DNA of 64,000 nt from Cyrtodaria siliqua (lineage: Eukaryota; Mollusca; Bivalvia; Adapedonta; Hiatellidae): the NCBI GenBank assembly GCA_037043455.1, contig JAWPHD010000005.1:744001-808000 (forward strand), written 5' to 3'. Shown in pieces: positions 22,318 through 33,225 of this stretch. The notes under the pieces were generated by a model, which was given only the letters and a program-made list of their open reading frames with translations, did no database searches and was not told where the DNA came from. How positions within the stretch are numbered: position 1 is the first letter of the stretch; each line of letters starts with the position of its first letter. The position numbers and the translations under genes are program-made.

Positions 22318-22645
22318 TTAAGAAAATAGTACAATATCATCTGCATATAGCAGTATTAAAAGTTTTAAGTAATCAATATCTACTTCTTTATAGCCTTTTA
22401 AAGCACAGTTTTCTTCTAAATCATTAACAGCGTACACTGAAAATATAAACGGCGACAAACAGTCCTCCTGACGGCTCCCAGTATTACAGTTCAAAATGTT
22501 CACTAAATTGGTTTTGATGTTTAATACCGGACTTTACGTTTGTCTATAATATTACTCCGTGTTGGATACGTTTATAAACTGTATTCTGTCGGATCACTAA
22601 ATCCAATGCCTTTGAAATATCTACAAAGCAAAACTTTTTTTATTA
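22318..22645 (-). pseudogene. LINE reverse transcriptase fragment (YADD)
   Basis: The minus frame from 22503 reads NCNTGSRQEDCLSPFIFSVY, then NDLEEN, ALKGYKEVDIDYLKLL and LLYADDIVLFS. These match the conserved RT blocks 'GVRQGDxLSPxLF' and the catalytic F/YADD box, with both Asp kept. Upstream, in a shifted frame near 22640-22560, FVDISKALDLVIR corresponds to the 'FxDxxKAFD' block. Frameshifts and the loss of flanking domains make it inactive. It looks like the same LINE type as 40100-41285. In animals the protein primes reverse transcription at nicked target DNA. Confidence 0.85.
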
Positions 22646-23116
22646 TTAATTTCGTTTAGTATACTGTATGGTTAACAATACCGTGTAGAATAAACATATT
22701 ATTAGTTGTTCCCATATTTTTACGAAATCTTGACAGACATTATCTGAGCCTCCTGAACGTCCTAACTTTACTCAGTACATGCTGTATATATTTCCCAAGA
22801 TAAAAGTTCATTATCGAGTTTAGAAAATCTGTAACCCGCCATTTGAATATCGGTCTTTGGTGTATAATATATCTTCAATTCAGAATTTGGGTCATTAACA
22901 GTTTTAAACTAATTTGCAATTATGCAGATGAGATATTTGTCTTTCAAATGACATGACTGATATATTGTTACATCATCCAATATTCTTTTATATGTTTGTA
23001 CCTGAGCATTTCATGGTTTTAGAGCTTATGGGATGGCAAGTCGTCCGTCGTCCGTCATCAGTCGGTACGTCCGTAAGTCGCTACTTTTTCCGGGCTTTTT
23101 TTCTTTCAAATATACC

Positions 23117-23177
23117 GTGACGTCATCAAAGATACCCTGACGTCATCAAAAGAGTGCTGACGTCATCAAAAGAGGTG
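23117..23177 (+). repeat. 20-bp repeat with three TGACGTCA sites
   Basis: TGACGTCA begins at 23118, 23138 and 23158, each followed by 'tcaaa', so the octamers are exactly 20 bp apart. TGACGTCA is the full palindromic CRE bound by CREB/ATF bZIP factors. A tandem repeat of the unit explains the pattern; regulatory use is unproven. Confidence 0.9.
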
Positions 23178-23703
23178 CACCTGAAGGAATAGGATAGTAA
23201 CTACCGGAATAAGCTTTTATCTCAGGCACCCTGTTTCTCGGCAGAATTATATACATGAAATACATCGACATGATCAAAGTAATACAGTCTATATCCATGA
23301 TATGTGCTTGCAATGCTGGCGGCGATTTCAAATATAAGAATTGTATGAGGCGAATTAAATCTGCGAACACATCTTGAAATGCTTGTTCTTTATCTTATCA
23401 GCTCTCTTTTAGATGACATCGCGTTCGTAATGTTGTCTCATATCGTCGAAATTACGAGAAATATAATTCTTTCAGACACAATGGAATCCATACAACGATA
23501 CTAACTAATTGTGCTTGGCGTATAATTCCCACAGTGACATGAACCTTTTATTATGTAACATTGTGTTAAATGAACTAGACACCTTCAAAAATGTATTAGT
23601 TGTACGTTATGTGATGTTAATGAAATGTTATCTAGTTAATATAAATGACAGTTTTAGACAATATACTTATATTGTTATCAACCAATACGCACTATTTATT
23701 TTA

Positions 23704-23778
23704 ACAAAGTGATATCGACACGTCTATGTTATTTGAACATGTCGTTCAAATAACATAGACGTGTCGATATCACTTTGT
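23704..23778. repeat. 75-bp perfect hairpin palindrome
   Basis: Perfect 35-bp arms (23704-23738 and 23744-23778) around a 5-base loop 'atgtc'. The left arm starts 'acaaagtgatatcgacacgt' and ends 'ttatttgaac'. It directly abuts Fam-7 sequence starting at 23779. Confidence 0.97.
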
Positions 23779-23940
23779 ATTGTAAAATTAAAACATTTAA
23801 TAGGTAATTTTAAACAGTTTATCGCATTTTTCAGTAAAAATGTTTCAAACATATTTTATTGTCGACATATCCGTTATAAAATCCTGCTATTATAAGCTTT
23901 CCCATCGTTTAATGGAATTAAGACGGGACCAAGTAATTTC
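23779..23940 (+). mobile_element. Fam-7 MITE, partial copy
   Basis: Matches 36975-37127: 'attgtaaaattaaaacattt', 'ccgttataaaatcc', 'gctattata', 'atcgtttaatggaattaag' and 'accaagtaat' (degraded terminus). The left half is missing; the 75-bp palindrome stands in its place. Confidence 0.75.
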
Positions 23941-23984
23941 ATGTTTGGTGATTGATGCCTCTACAGGTTTACTAGTCACTCAGC

Positions 23985-24045
23985 TTCGCTTTTTTCTTGT
24001 GCGATGACCGGACAACTTTGTGGGACTCCATGATTGCACTTTCTA
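23985..24045 (+). repeat. Fam-1 coding-tail scrap
   Basis: 'tgtgcgatgaccggacaact' followed by 'tgggactccatgat' matches the AMTGQIVDPMM end of Fam-1 at 60440-60475. Confidence 0.55.
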
Positions 24046-24299
24046 AAACCCTAAAAGTGGAGGTTGGTCCATGAACCTTCATCCCTCGGATTTTTTGGTC
24101 GTACCCTAGATGGTTTTCACTTAGACTGCAACTACTGTGATTGTTCAGTACAATTCTGACTACATTCTGAGGTGTTTCTAATTATGTTTTTTTATATATA
24201 CTTACAATAACATATGCCTAATTTCTCTGGATATGAACTTTATTGTCAGAGATTTCCTTTTCATGTCAATTTGAGCGCTGACAACAGGATAGAACCGAG

Positions 24300-24560
24300 G
24301 TTGTGTACACAAACGCAATGACACTTTAGAGCTGCACTGTACCACAAACCAAGAGCAAATTAACTATACTGTAACAATGAAAAGGACAATACACAATACA
24401 AAGAGTGATGAAGACTGGGTTACCGACTCTGAACGGTCAGTAGGCAATATCGCCCATTGATTGGTTAGTTTAAACCGATTTTAAGTGTACACAACCTCGC
24501 TCAGATTCACAATACAACGTAAATAAATCAAAAGAAAATCTCTCACAATAAAGTCCACAG
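24300..24560 (-). repeat. Fam-2 repeat
   Basis: 'ctgcactgtaccacaaacca', 'aaaaggacaatacacaatac', 'gaacggtcagtaggcaatat' and 'gtgtacacaacctcgct' align with 51000-51230 and 8920-9200. Confidence 0.7.
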
Positions 24561-24767
24561 ACACATAAATTAGGAAACGATACACGTTTACGTTATAGTG
24601 AAAATATATATAAAAAAAAGAAAAAGCTCAGGATATATCCCGATTTGTACTGATCTTGTGACAATCACGGCAGCCAAATCTTGGGTACGACATAAAACCC
24701 AATGGACGAACGAAAAAAGTGAAGCGTAGTAACTGACTGTTAAAGGATCAGTCACCAAGGAATCCGT

Positions 24768-25165
24768 CAGACCCCTTTAATTTCGGAAGTTTATAGACCA
24801 CATTTCCATAGAACAAAGGTTATGACATTCCTAGTCGCAGAAACGCTGTTAGGTTTGTGGTGTACTTCTCCAGCAGGCCTTCGTTTCGGCGACAGAACGT
24901 TGAGATATACGTAGCTTATGATAACGAAAACTCAGACCCCTTTAATTTCGGAAGTTTATAGACCACATTTCCATAGAACAAAGGTTATGACATTCCTAGT
25001 CGCAGAAACGCTGTTAGGTTTGTGGTGTACTTCTCCAGCAGGCCTTCGTTTCGGCGAAAGAACGTTGAGATATACGTAGCTTATGATAACGAAAACTTTG
25101 ATGAAGAAGTTTACTTGTAATCACTTGATTTTGATAATTTAAATCCGTAACATCGTTACATGCCC
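24768..25165 (-). pseudogene. Fam-1 coding tail with 165-bp tandem duplication
   Basis: The reverse complement reads NQVITSKLLHQ, then a shifted FRYHKLR region, 'tttctgcgactaggaatgtc' and 'ggaaattaaaggggtc'-type sequence, parallel to 50210-50535. The segment 24768-24932 is repeated at 24933-25097 with one substitution. The unit is 55 codons long, but stops inside it show no selection on a frame. Orientation is opposite to the 50.2-kb copy. Confidence 0.75.
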
Positions 25166-25301
25166 TAGCAAAAAGAATTAGCTGGTATTTGTATAATGTA
25201 ACACGAGATACGTCCCCATCTAAATTTGGATAGTTAACGATGTCAAAGTTAAAGGCCTCTCTCTAACACGGTAAGCACAGTTAGGAATGTTGTTAGGCGT
25301 G

Positions 25302-25343
25302 AAAGTGGATCACAGCGGGTATATACCCGCTGTGATCCACTTT
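25302..25343. repeat. 42-bp perfect palindrome, no loop
   Basis: 'aaagtggatcacagcgggtat' is followed at once by its exact reverse complement. The arms are 21 bp each and the flanks do not extend the symmetry. Confidence 0.97.
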
Positions 25344-25345
25344 AA

Positions 25346-25455
25346 GTGATTTCGTTAGATATTAGGATTGTGTAGTAGTTTATAACATAAACGGAGATCT
25401 GTGATTTCGTTAGATATTAGGATTGTGTAGTAGTTTATAACATAAACGGAGATCT
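25346..25455 (+). repeat. 55-bp tandem duplication
   Basis: 'gtgatttcgttagatattag' through 'aaacggagatct' occurs at 25346-25400 and again at 25401-25455 without visible change. It lies three bases from the 42-bp palindrome. Confidence 0.95.
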
Positions 25456-25459
25456 GGTG

Positions 25460-26190
25460 ACGTTTGATTTGAGTAATGAAATCAGCAATAATGAGATGTT
25501 TTCCTATTAAGACAGGTAATTAGGGATGTGTGATTGAGATGTGACATGAGTGGACAAGTGATGGTGTTATTTTTAGACGTGTATCGTGTAAAATCATCGT
25601 TTTATTTCAGATGGAAAATCAGCAGTAAAGGGGCGCTTTCTTATTAAAGACAGGACATGAGGAAAAACATGATGCTGTGACAGAGAGTGATTAAGCGTGT
25701 GCCAATTAGCGAAAATTGCGAAAGTGAATCCGTTCAATACGGCATGAATTAACGTAACGAATATTAAACTAATCCAGATATATATAAAACAAGCCATGCC
25801 ATTTGAAACAGTACTGCGTATAGAAATAACGTCCAATGTTATTCTATCATCGAAAAAATGAGAAAATTAGCTTTTCAAAAAGTACTAAAGGAATCGAACG
25901 CTAAGGAAGTCAATCGAATATGAAGAGAAACCGTAAAACAAAGCGTAAATGCATCAAGGCCAACCTTTGCCAAGCATTAGAAATTAACATTATATTTGAA
26001 AATGTAACACAATATTCGCGCCGATTTTCAAGCACAGCACTCTTAAAACCTCAGAGGCACGTTTCCCATTGTATCGGTATTTCGTACTGTCGTATATAGT
26101 TTGTACTCAACATCACGTTTATTATGTCCGGATAGAAAACAAAATCACTTACTAAATCTGAAAATATTTTAATTAGAAATGGTATTAAAA
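25460..26190. other. Stretch without a recognisable gene
   Basis: An 80-codon minus frame (25594-25836) has a hydrophobic middle and no motif. I see nothing that supports a gene. Confidence 0.35.
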
Positions 26191-26194
26191 GTAG

Positions 26195-26325
26195 ATATAA
26201 AAATCGAACAGGGAAAGTAGCATTCAAAGACGACAGTCAAACAGGCAATGTAGCATTAACGAAACACAGTCAATCAAAACACGTATTCAAAACAAAGTGC
26301 AATTACACGAAAATAGAATTAAAGT
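26195..26325 (-). repeat. Fam-1 3' terminal fragment
   Basis: 'ataaaaatcgaacagggaaa', 'gcattcaaagacgacagtca', then a second start-like 'caggcaatgtagcattaacg' and 'aacacagtcaatcaaaacac', as in the 57.1-kb subtype. Confidence 0.7.
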
Positions 26326-26369
26326 ATGAGTAAACATAAACACAAGAGGGTCAGGGTAAACAATTTATA

Positions 26370-26512
26370 TTAATACTGATAAGGTGATCCTTTGGGAGCA
26401 GCAAACGCAATTAAGAGAATAAAGCAGCAGACTCGGTTATATTGAGTCTGTTCATGAGAAGTAATGAAAAAAGCAACACCTCTCAGACATAATCTTGAGG
26501 ACGCTCGTGACA
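26370..26512 (+). repeat. Fam-3-type repeat
   Basis: 'aatactgataaggtgatcct', 'agcagcagactcggttatat' and 'tgagtctgttcatgagaagt' give the same order as 17720-17790 plus the GAGTCTGTTCATGA half of the core. Confidence 0.75.
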
Positions 26513-26899
26513 TTTTACAAACAAGAAGCATAATAGTTAAACCACGTCAAAAATACAACTGTTAAATATGTTATGTATGTCTAAGAAACGGCCTATAGCG
26601 TAGAGAATCATATTGGATATAGCATGTTAACATAAGCCTTAGAGAACTTGGTTTAAGATAATTGTAAAGAAAACTTAATGTTTTGGATAATAAGAATGTC
26701 CTGATTTAAGAGAAGAAATAAAGCTAACACGTTTCGATTCCTATTACGATTCTGATAGATAGTTTATAATGATCACGAGAACCGATTCCTGGTTATAACG
26801 ACATTGTATAGTTTGAGTCACACAAATCCTTTTTTATCTAGGTGTGTATCTAATGTGTATCTAATGTGTATCTAATTATAAAAAGTACACTAAAAACTA

Positions 26900-27250
26900 A
26901 GGAAGATAAAAATATCGGACAGGGAAAGCAGAATTCAAGCACGACAGTCAACCACAAAACACAAAAACTAACACGCAAACAGACAAACGAGAAGGTAAAA
27001 GTAATAAAAAAAAAGCAAACGACATCACAAACACAAAAGGGTTGACAATAGGGCTACCACCTTGGAACGGTCAGTGGCAACAAAGGCCCCTGGGTGTTTA
27101 AACCGGTTCTAGGGTGCACCAAACCTCACACTTTCCCTACTGTCAACCCGTTAAAACAGGACTGTGTAAATAAAGAAATCCCCGCCATGATCTAATCTCT
27201 AACCAACAAGGCAGCATCAATAGGCAATATAAGTAACACACGTATTGTTA
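26900..27250 (-). repeat. Fam-1 3' region
   Basis: Contains 'accttggaacggtcagtggc', 'ccggttctagggtgcaccaa', 'aatccccgccatgatctaat' and 'caaggcagcatcaataggca', very close to the copy at 48040-48545. Confidence 0.85.
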
Positions 27251-27429
27251 GTCAATGACGAGAACAACATTCTTAGACAATACATTTTAATTTAACTTTA
27301 TTTATCATGTTTCTTAGAAAATTGTTCATGATTATTACAAAAACATGAACAGTTTGTGTTGATATTTAAGCACTTAGGTATTATTATTCCCTAGTTTTTT
27401 AATCTTACTAGCTCTTTTTACGTGTTGAC

Positions 27430-27605
27430 AATTAGGTCTGAATGGGGTTTGGTGTAACTTAAAATGCATTTGAAACCTCCAGCTTTCCAGTTTGCCACTG
27501 ATCATTCCAGGGCGTAACACATTCGTCAGCTACTTTATATTTGTGATGGCTTCCTCTGTGTGTGTTTGTTATTTTAGTTGTTGTGAGAGTGGGTGCGGCA
27601 GAGTT
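27430..27605 (+). repeat. Degenerate Fam-1 3' region
   Basis: 'ggggtttggtgtaac', 'tttgccactgatcattccag' and 'tttgtgatggcttcctctgt' follow the Fam-1 sense order (gaggtttggtgcacc, tgccactgaccgttcca, tttgtgatgtca). The 113-codon minus frame at 27459-27800 overlaps it and is judged incidental. Confidence 0.55.
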
Positions 27606-27949
27606 CGGTGAATGATATAGTTCATGTACGACGTGTGTATATACCTTTACGTGGTTCAACCACAAGTACAATATGACCACAGTTGTATAGTCTATTATAA
27701 ATAATTCAGAAGCTGCCTGTCTATCATGTTTCCGTTTAAATTTGCTTCTATTTATCTTTAAAATTAATATTTGTTTTAAATGCGTGTATGTGGTTAACAT
27801 GCTCTGTGAATGCTAAATTCCATGTTCGACTTTTATAACCATATGTACTATATTATATATACAAACATAACACATATGTTAAATCTGGTGTTGGCGGAAT
27901 CAGAGATATATTTGCTAAAACGATTAAATGCAACCATTAATGGACAGTT

Positions 27950-28345
27950 ACTTGTTATGTTTGTCACGAATCGTGTCTTTTCGTGCCTTTATTGTTTGTT
28001 AACGTGTAACTCTGGTTTCTGCAAAGTCATCGAGTGCTTGATTTCTGGCATTCTAGGCAATTGTTATATTCATATATACATGATCATCCTTGCGTTATAC
28101 TTATATTGCCTATTAAATCTTTATTAACACTGTATCGTTTTATTGGGATGCCAATATCGTAAGAGTGAGCTTTGACTCACCCTAGAATCTAGTATAAACC
28201 CACAGTGCCGTATTTGCCACTGACCGGTAGCCTTATTGTCAACCCTTTTATGTTTGTGATGTCATATGCCTTGACTTTTATTCATTTTTGTAATTGTTGT
28301 TTGTTTCTACACGCGTTTTTGATTGACTGTGCTCAGTTATACGTA
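27950..28345 (+). repeat. Fam-1 3' region
   Basis: Sense copy: 'tctggtttctgcaaagtcat', 'tggcattctaggcaattgtt', 'tatattgcctattaaatctt', 'tttattgggatgccaatatc', 'ttgccactgaccggtagcct' and 'gtcaacccttttatgtttgt'. The 105-codon frame at 27810-28127 runs into this repeat and is incidental. Confidence 0.8.
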
Positions 28346-28559
28346 TGACCTAAAACAGCGTGAATTGAGGTGCCATGAAATAAAACTACATTGATTTTCT
28401 GGAAGATACTTGACCTGAAAGGAAACGAGTTTCAAGGCTCTCACAAACAAATGGACAAGGTGAGAAATCGTTAAGATATTTATTTTGTCCTATTAACTAT
28501 GAATTATACTGTATTTGGTGTAAACATGCTGCAATAAAATAAAGCAAATAAAAGGATAG

Positions 28560-29015
28560 GACCAAGTCGTGAAAACAAACAACAATTGCAATGTTATTAA
28601 GAAGGTGACAACACAAACACAAACTGGTTGACAACTGAGCTACCGTGTTGGACAGGTCAGTGGCAAACAGGACACTGGTTGTTTAAACCAGGTTCTAGGT
28701 TCACCAAACTTCATATTCTAGGATGCATCAAACCTCATTCTCACCCTAGTGTGATCCCAACAAAACGGGACGGGGTTAATAAGGTATGCAGCTAGGCTAT
28801 ATTCTCAAGGTAGCAATAATATGCAATATAGGTGTAAAACGTAGATGATCATGTATATATGAATATAAAAAAACACAATGCAAGTACTCAATAACAAGAG
28901 AAAACACACCATTAATGGTACTAGATAAGTTTTAAGACAACATCAAGCGTTCCCGCACTTTGAGTATTAAGGTATAGGTCTTGATAGGGTCCACAATCTG
29001 TTTTGTCATCTCTAC
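28560..29015 (-). repeat. Fam-1 3' region reaching the coding end
   Basis: Antisense: 'gacaggtcagtggcaaacag', 'accaggttctaggttcacca' (that stretch partly repeated), 'gtagatgatcatgtatatat' and 'agggtccacaatctg', the reverse of the DCAMTGQIVDPMM codons. It faces the 27950-28345 copy. Confidence 0.75.
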
Positions 29016-29019
29016 TATT

Positions 29020-30888
29020 GTATATAATTATCACACAGTCATAGTGGTTAATACCGGATAAGTATGTGTGATTTACATATCCTAAACACTAACTGAAGAT
29101 GTTAAGGTGGCACTAATGTGTCTGGCATGTTTTAAGTTAGATTTGTTGCCGTTATTTAGAATATAAAATTTATTTATTCTAGAAGATAGCGTCACAAACG
29201 AATCTATGGTTTGATCCTAATTTGATACAGCTTGCGACTTGCTCTGTTTTTATAGAAATTGTCCCAATGCAAACAGATAAAGGAAACATTTGTACATAAA
29301 ACATAATACACAGAAGAACGTAGCTAGATAAAGGAAAGTAACTAAATGTATGCTATTAAAGATGGAGCTAAAGTGCAGACAAATACGATTGATCAACTTT
29401 CTTTTTTTCCTAGAATGGGTAATGTCATTTACTTGAGTTGCGCAATTTGACAGGCACACTTTGTGTCTGATGCGCTATGCAGTTTAATAGCTTGTTTGTC
29501 AGAAGAGGATCCAAGAGAGGCTTGTCTAAGAATTACTGGCAATAAAAAGGAATAAGTATCGGTGAATAGTTACTCAGAGTTTGTATAAGGAATTGCTCAT
29601 TGCATCATGTTTTCTAGCATCATTTTATCTTTGAGTCTATGTAACACAGTTTCAAATAACAATCGGATCTTTGTATATTTTCAAAATATCGAAAACAAAA
29701 CATGAGAAGATATGAATTTTTGATTTTTCGAAAAAGATTTCAAAAACTTGTTCATGGATATCAGGTGAATGTTTGGAAATTCCAACCGAATATATAAATA
29801 TTTTTGATCGGAAATTGGACTCCGCTGGGTTTATATAGATGATCCGAACCTTCACGATTGATTAATTATTGTCTTGCTATTGTCAATGATTGTTATTGCA
29901 TAGATTCGCCAACCTTTGTATACGTTGATTTACGCAATGACATCGTGTAACTTCTGTTGATGGTATCAATATAATTCTTGATTGGTGTGATTTATCTATC
30001 CTCATGTGTAATATCGCAGTATATAGCCTAGTGTATTCTTATCCATATTGATATAGTGTTACAATTTATGATAAAAGTTCCTGAATAGAGAACAGTGCAA
30101 AAAGTGATAGTGTCTCCAGTACAACACTGCAAAACAATGGAGAATATGAAAGACACCGAAACAATATATTTAAGAATATCGTTCGTAAATAATTCTAACG
30201 AAATTCACAGACTCAAGGGAGTGCACTGATTCGACTTTTAAGTAAAACGTTCTCCACAACAACTTGTTAGCATTACTATGTAATTTATAATATATAATTA
30301 TCTACCCTGATAGTGTAGATCTACACAGTGAATGATGTTCAAAAGTAATGTTCTATTTATCACGGGAATTGGAAAGGTTTTCATCTAGGATTATCAGGTT
30401 CGAACATATGATTTAACAACAACACTATGCTCTTAAAAGAAGTTCTCTCGTAAACATGAATGTGCCTACGGACAACTGATGATGACGACGGACACCAAAG
30501 GACGATGTCAAATGCGTATTAAATGAACACGTATGACCTTAGGCTAGGTCAGCTGACTAACAAACAAGGTGCTTAAACATACTTATACAGCTGGCCAATG
30601 ATAATTCATTACGTTGTCAACAAAACAATAAATATGCGCTCGAAGAGATCGTAGTGGAATACACGACGTGTTATTTAGGGTTATATTACCATCGTGGGTT
30701 CATTGGCACTAGAATCATGTATGTATGTATGTATAAAATGTGCGAGTATATGGCACTTCTGACTGTATATAAAGACTTATATTCAATAGTAAGGCGTACT
30801 ATGCAACATTCAACACAAAGAAATAAGGTTGATAAAAGGCTCTAGGTATTGTTAAACCACACATAGGATTTGTTGTCTGCTTTTCATT
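29020..30888. other. AT-rich stretch without a recognisable gene
   Basis: Only frames below 70 codons, plus an 'atgtatgtatgtatgta' run near 30719. No repeat matched elsewhere in the window. Confidence 0.4.
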
Positions 30889-30889
30889 T

Positions 30890-31245
30890 AGTCTTTTGGC
30901 TGTTACTTGTGATACGCAGGCTTCATAACCGCTGCTCCCAACTAAATTCCATTTTGTTCATTTCTTCGGGGCATAGTATTTTGTTAGATACTGGGACAAT
31001 ATGCCTCTGGACATGGGAAAGACAATATCGCTATGTCCACCGCCATATGCATGCTATCTTCGGGATGGTTAACATTATGTACTATTGATTTTATAAATAT
31101 TGAGTTCTGCTCCGGGGCTAGAGGGTGCGAGCGGTAGCTAGCATATTTCACTACCGTTCATTAACAGTCTCAATCAAACCGAGATTGCAATATTTCATTA
31201 TGTCGTGTTCGGCCGTTTCCAAAGGTCCACTCTCATACTCGTCTA
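30890..31245 (-). repeat. Fam-3 copy, most complete
   Basis: The reverse complement has every part of the family: 'gagagtggacctttggaaac', 'ggccgaacacgac', 'tctcggtttgattgagact', hairpin 'gaacggtagtgaaa...tagctaccgctc', 'tagccccggagcagaactca', 'catcccgaagat', 'tcccagtatctaacaaaata' and 'gcagcggttatgaagcctgc'. The 2.0 and 2.4 kb copies are sub-parts of it. Confidence 0.8.
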
Positions 31246-31307
31246 TACAAGTTGTGAAGCCACACAATCTTCATTTGACCCTTTGTATTTATTTATTTAG
31301 CTCTATT

Positions 31308-31462
31308 ACTGTCGTGTAACCTGTAAAGCTAACCAGTTGTGTTATTTGCAAGATGGCGGACACGTCAACATTCGAAAAGTAAGTGACTTATATTTTTACT
31401 CTTTACTTACTTAATTCGGCGGGACATGCATATATATTTATGCAGACAGTTAGAATAAAAGT
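31308..31462 (+). repeat. Long inverted repeat, left arm part 1
   Basis: Begins 'actgtcgtgtaacctgta' and pairs with the reverse complement of 35695-35835. It contains an ATG in a YY1-like site and a splice donor. It is interrupted at about 31462. Confidence 0.85.
31353..31378 (+). CDS. Candidate first coding exon, 26 nt
   Basis: 'gcaagATGGCGGAC' places an ATG inside a sequence like the YY1 promoter element (AANATGGCGG). The frame MADTSTFE runs for 26 nt to 'GAAAAgtaagtg', an almost ideal 5' splice donor. The right arm of the inverted repeat carries the same arrangement (35754-35779), also 26 nt, with one silent and one missense change. No second exon could be identified. It may be a real short first exon, the 5' end of a transposon gene or chance conserved by duplication. 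Confidence 0.25.
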
Positions 31463-31671
31463 CCTGCATACTGAATGGCGAAAACATTCGTTAGCAAATG
31501 GTTTTGAGCTGTTCATATAGATTGTTATTCTTGTTAAATGTTATATATCTCTCAAGCCGAGGCGTCCTTATCCACTGAGCAAGAGGCCGCTGAATCCTCA
31601 CCTGAAGTTCATGAGTAAAGGTTGTAGGAAGTGGAAAGTTATTGTTTGAGATAGTTGTTTAAACTCTTTTT

Positions 31672-32480
31672 TAGATCACCTGAGCCGAAGGCTCAAGATT
31701 ATCTATTGGGATCACTCTTCGTCCGTCGTCCGTCCGTCGTTGTCGTTAACTTTGGATTCAAAAAACTTCTCCTCATTGGCTTGGCCAATTTTTACCAAAC
31801 TTCACATATATGATCCTTAGATGAATGCCTTTTAGTTTTGTTAAAATTCTAACGCCTAGACTATCAAGTTTGTTCAACTGAAGTCCCCGGAGTCAAAAAT
31901 TGGTCAAGCCCTGGGGATCTAAATAGCATGTTTTTCAAAGACTTATATAGAATTTTTAAAAAAAAAAAAAAAAGTTCTCTGAAACCACAAAGCACAGAGC
32001 TTTCATGTATGACATGTAGCATCAGCTTATTGTCCTCTACTAAGTTTGTTCAAATGGGGACCTTGGGGTCTAATTTGGCCCACCCCGGGAGTCACAGTTT
32101 TACATGGACCTATATAGGGGGGGAAATAATCTTCTCTGAAACTGCAAGAGCCAGAGGTTTAATATTTTGCATTTGATATAAGATTATGGTCCTCTACCAA
32201 ATTTGTTCAAATGATGACCTGGGGTCAAGTTTGGCCCGGCCCAGACGGTCACAGTTTTACATAGACTTATATAGGAAAAACATTAATGTCTTCTTCTCTG
32301 GAACTACAAGAGCCGGATGTTTAATATTTTCCATTTACTATACTCTTATGGTCCTCACAGTTTGTTCATGTGGTGACCCTGGCATTAGGCCCTGTGTTTT
32401 ACATAGAAGTGTATAGGGAAAAAACTTCTCATGCCAGTACTCAGGTGATCGATTTAGGGACATATTGGCCCTCTTTTTTT
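31672..32480 (+). mobile_element. CACCTGAG / CTCAGGTGA bounded repeat
   Basis: Left end 'gatcacctgagccgaaggct' followed by 'cgtccgtcgtccgtccgtcg'. Body with two to three sub-repeats of about 150 bp ('tctctgaaac..caa.agc', 'ttgttcaaatg.tgacc', 'tttggccc', 'acatagacttatatagg'). Right end 'tactcaggtgatcgatttag' and 'ttggccctctttttttt'. The ends are inverted (gatcacctgag / ctcaggtgatc). I know this repeat from bivalve genomes; no coding capacity is seen, so it is non-autonomous. It lies inside sequence that splits the left arm of the 4.5-kb inverted repeat. Confidence 0.8.
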
Positions 32481-33077
32481 TAGTAGTCGCCATGAACTTG
32501 TATTTTTAAAAATGTATTTTTGAAATTCCGGCCTACCTGATTTTTAGGACAACTAGACATCAACTGCAACATTCTTGTAAAGTGTCATGAAAATCCATCA
32601 ACTATTTTCATAGTAATCGCCACAAGTTTTTCCTATATAACTCCATGTAAACGAAGATGGCCGCTGGTGGCCATGCTTGACCTCGAATCGAAATGAATAT
32701 TGTGTAAGACCACCTACATGTCATGCCAGTCAGTTTAGTAAAGGTTCCAAATCAATATTACTTATGGTTTCTGATATTGAATATTTCGTTTTTTTACTTT
32801 ATTTTATTTATTTAATTAATAATACATATGTTTACACATTAATAATACACATGTGATTAGAATCCAACAATAAGGTTCTATTTTTTCTTTATTTTCCTTT
32901 TATTTATCAATTGCATCATGAAACAAAAACAATGTTAGTGTCCTTTACATTTTTAGTATCGCGCCGCAAATCACGTCAAAAGCCGTACCGGGTTCCGCAA
33001 ATTAAACCATCCAAAGCAGGTGCGCATTCCCGGTGTGATTTAGCTGCTAGCCTACTGAGCAATATTATTGATCATTT

Positions 33078-33115
33078 GCGACGCTTGTTTCAAATAGAAA
33101 CATTACAAGCGTCGC
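33078..33115. repeat. 11-bp perfect stem, 16-nt loop
   Basis: GCGACGCTTGT (33078-33088) and ACAAGCGTCGC (33105-33115). It lies in the extra sequence present only in the left arm of the long inverted repeat. Confidence 0.85.
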
Positions 33116-33225
33116 GAAAATCTATACAAATCGTCGTACTGAGATACTGCGTTTAGTGAAAAACTTGGTAACATACGCGTGGTGCGCTAAAACGATATAT
33201 CCGGTCTATGGACGATATCATATGG

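Noticed and set aside
27459..27800. 113-codon minus frame
   Set aside because: Overlaps a degenerate Fam-1 3' region read backwards; no domain.
27810..28127. 105-codon plus frame
   Set aside because: Runs from unrelated sequence into a Fam-1 3' region, which is non-coding in other copies.
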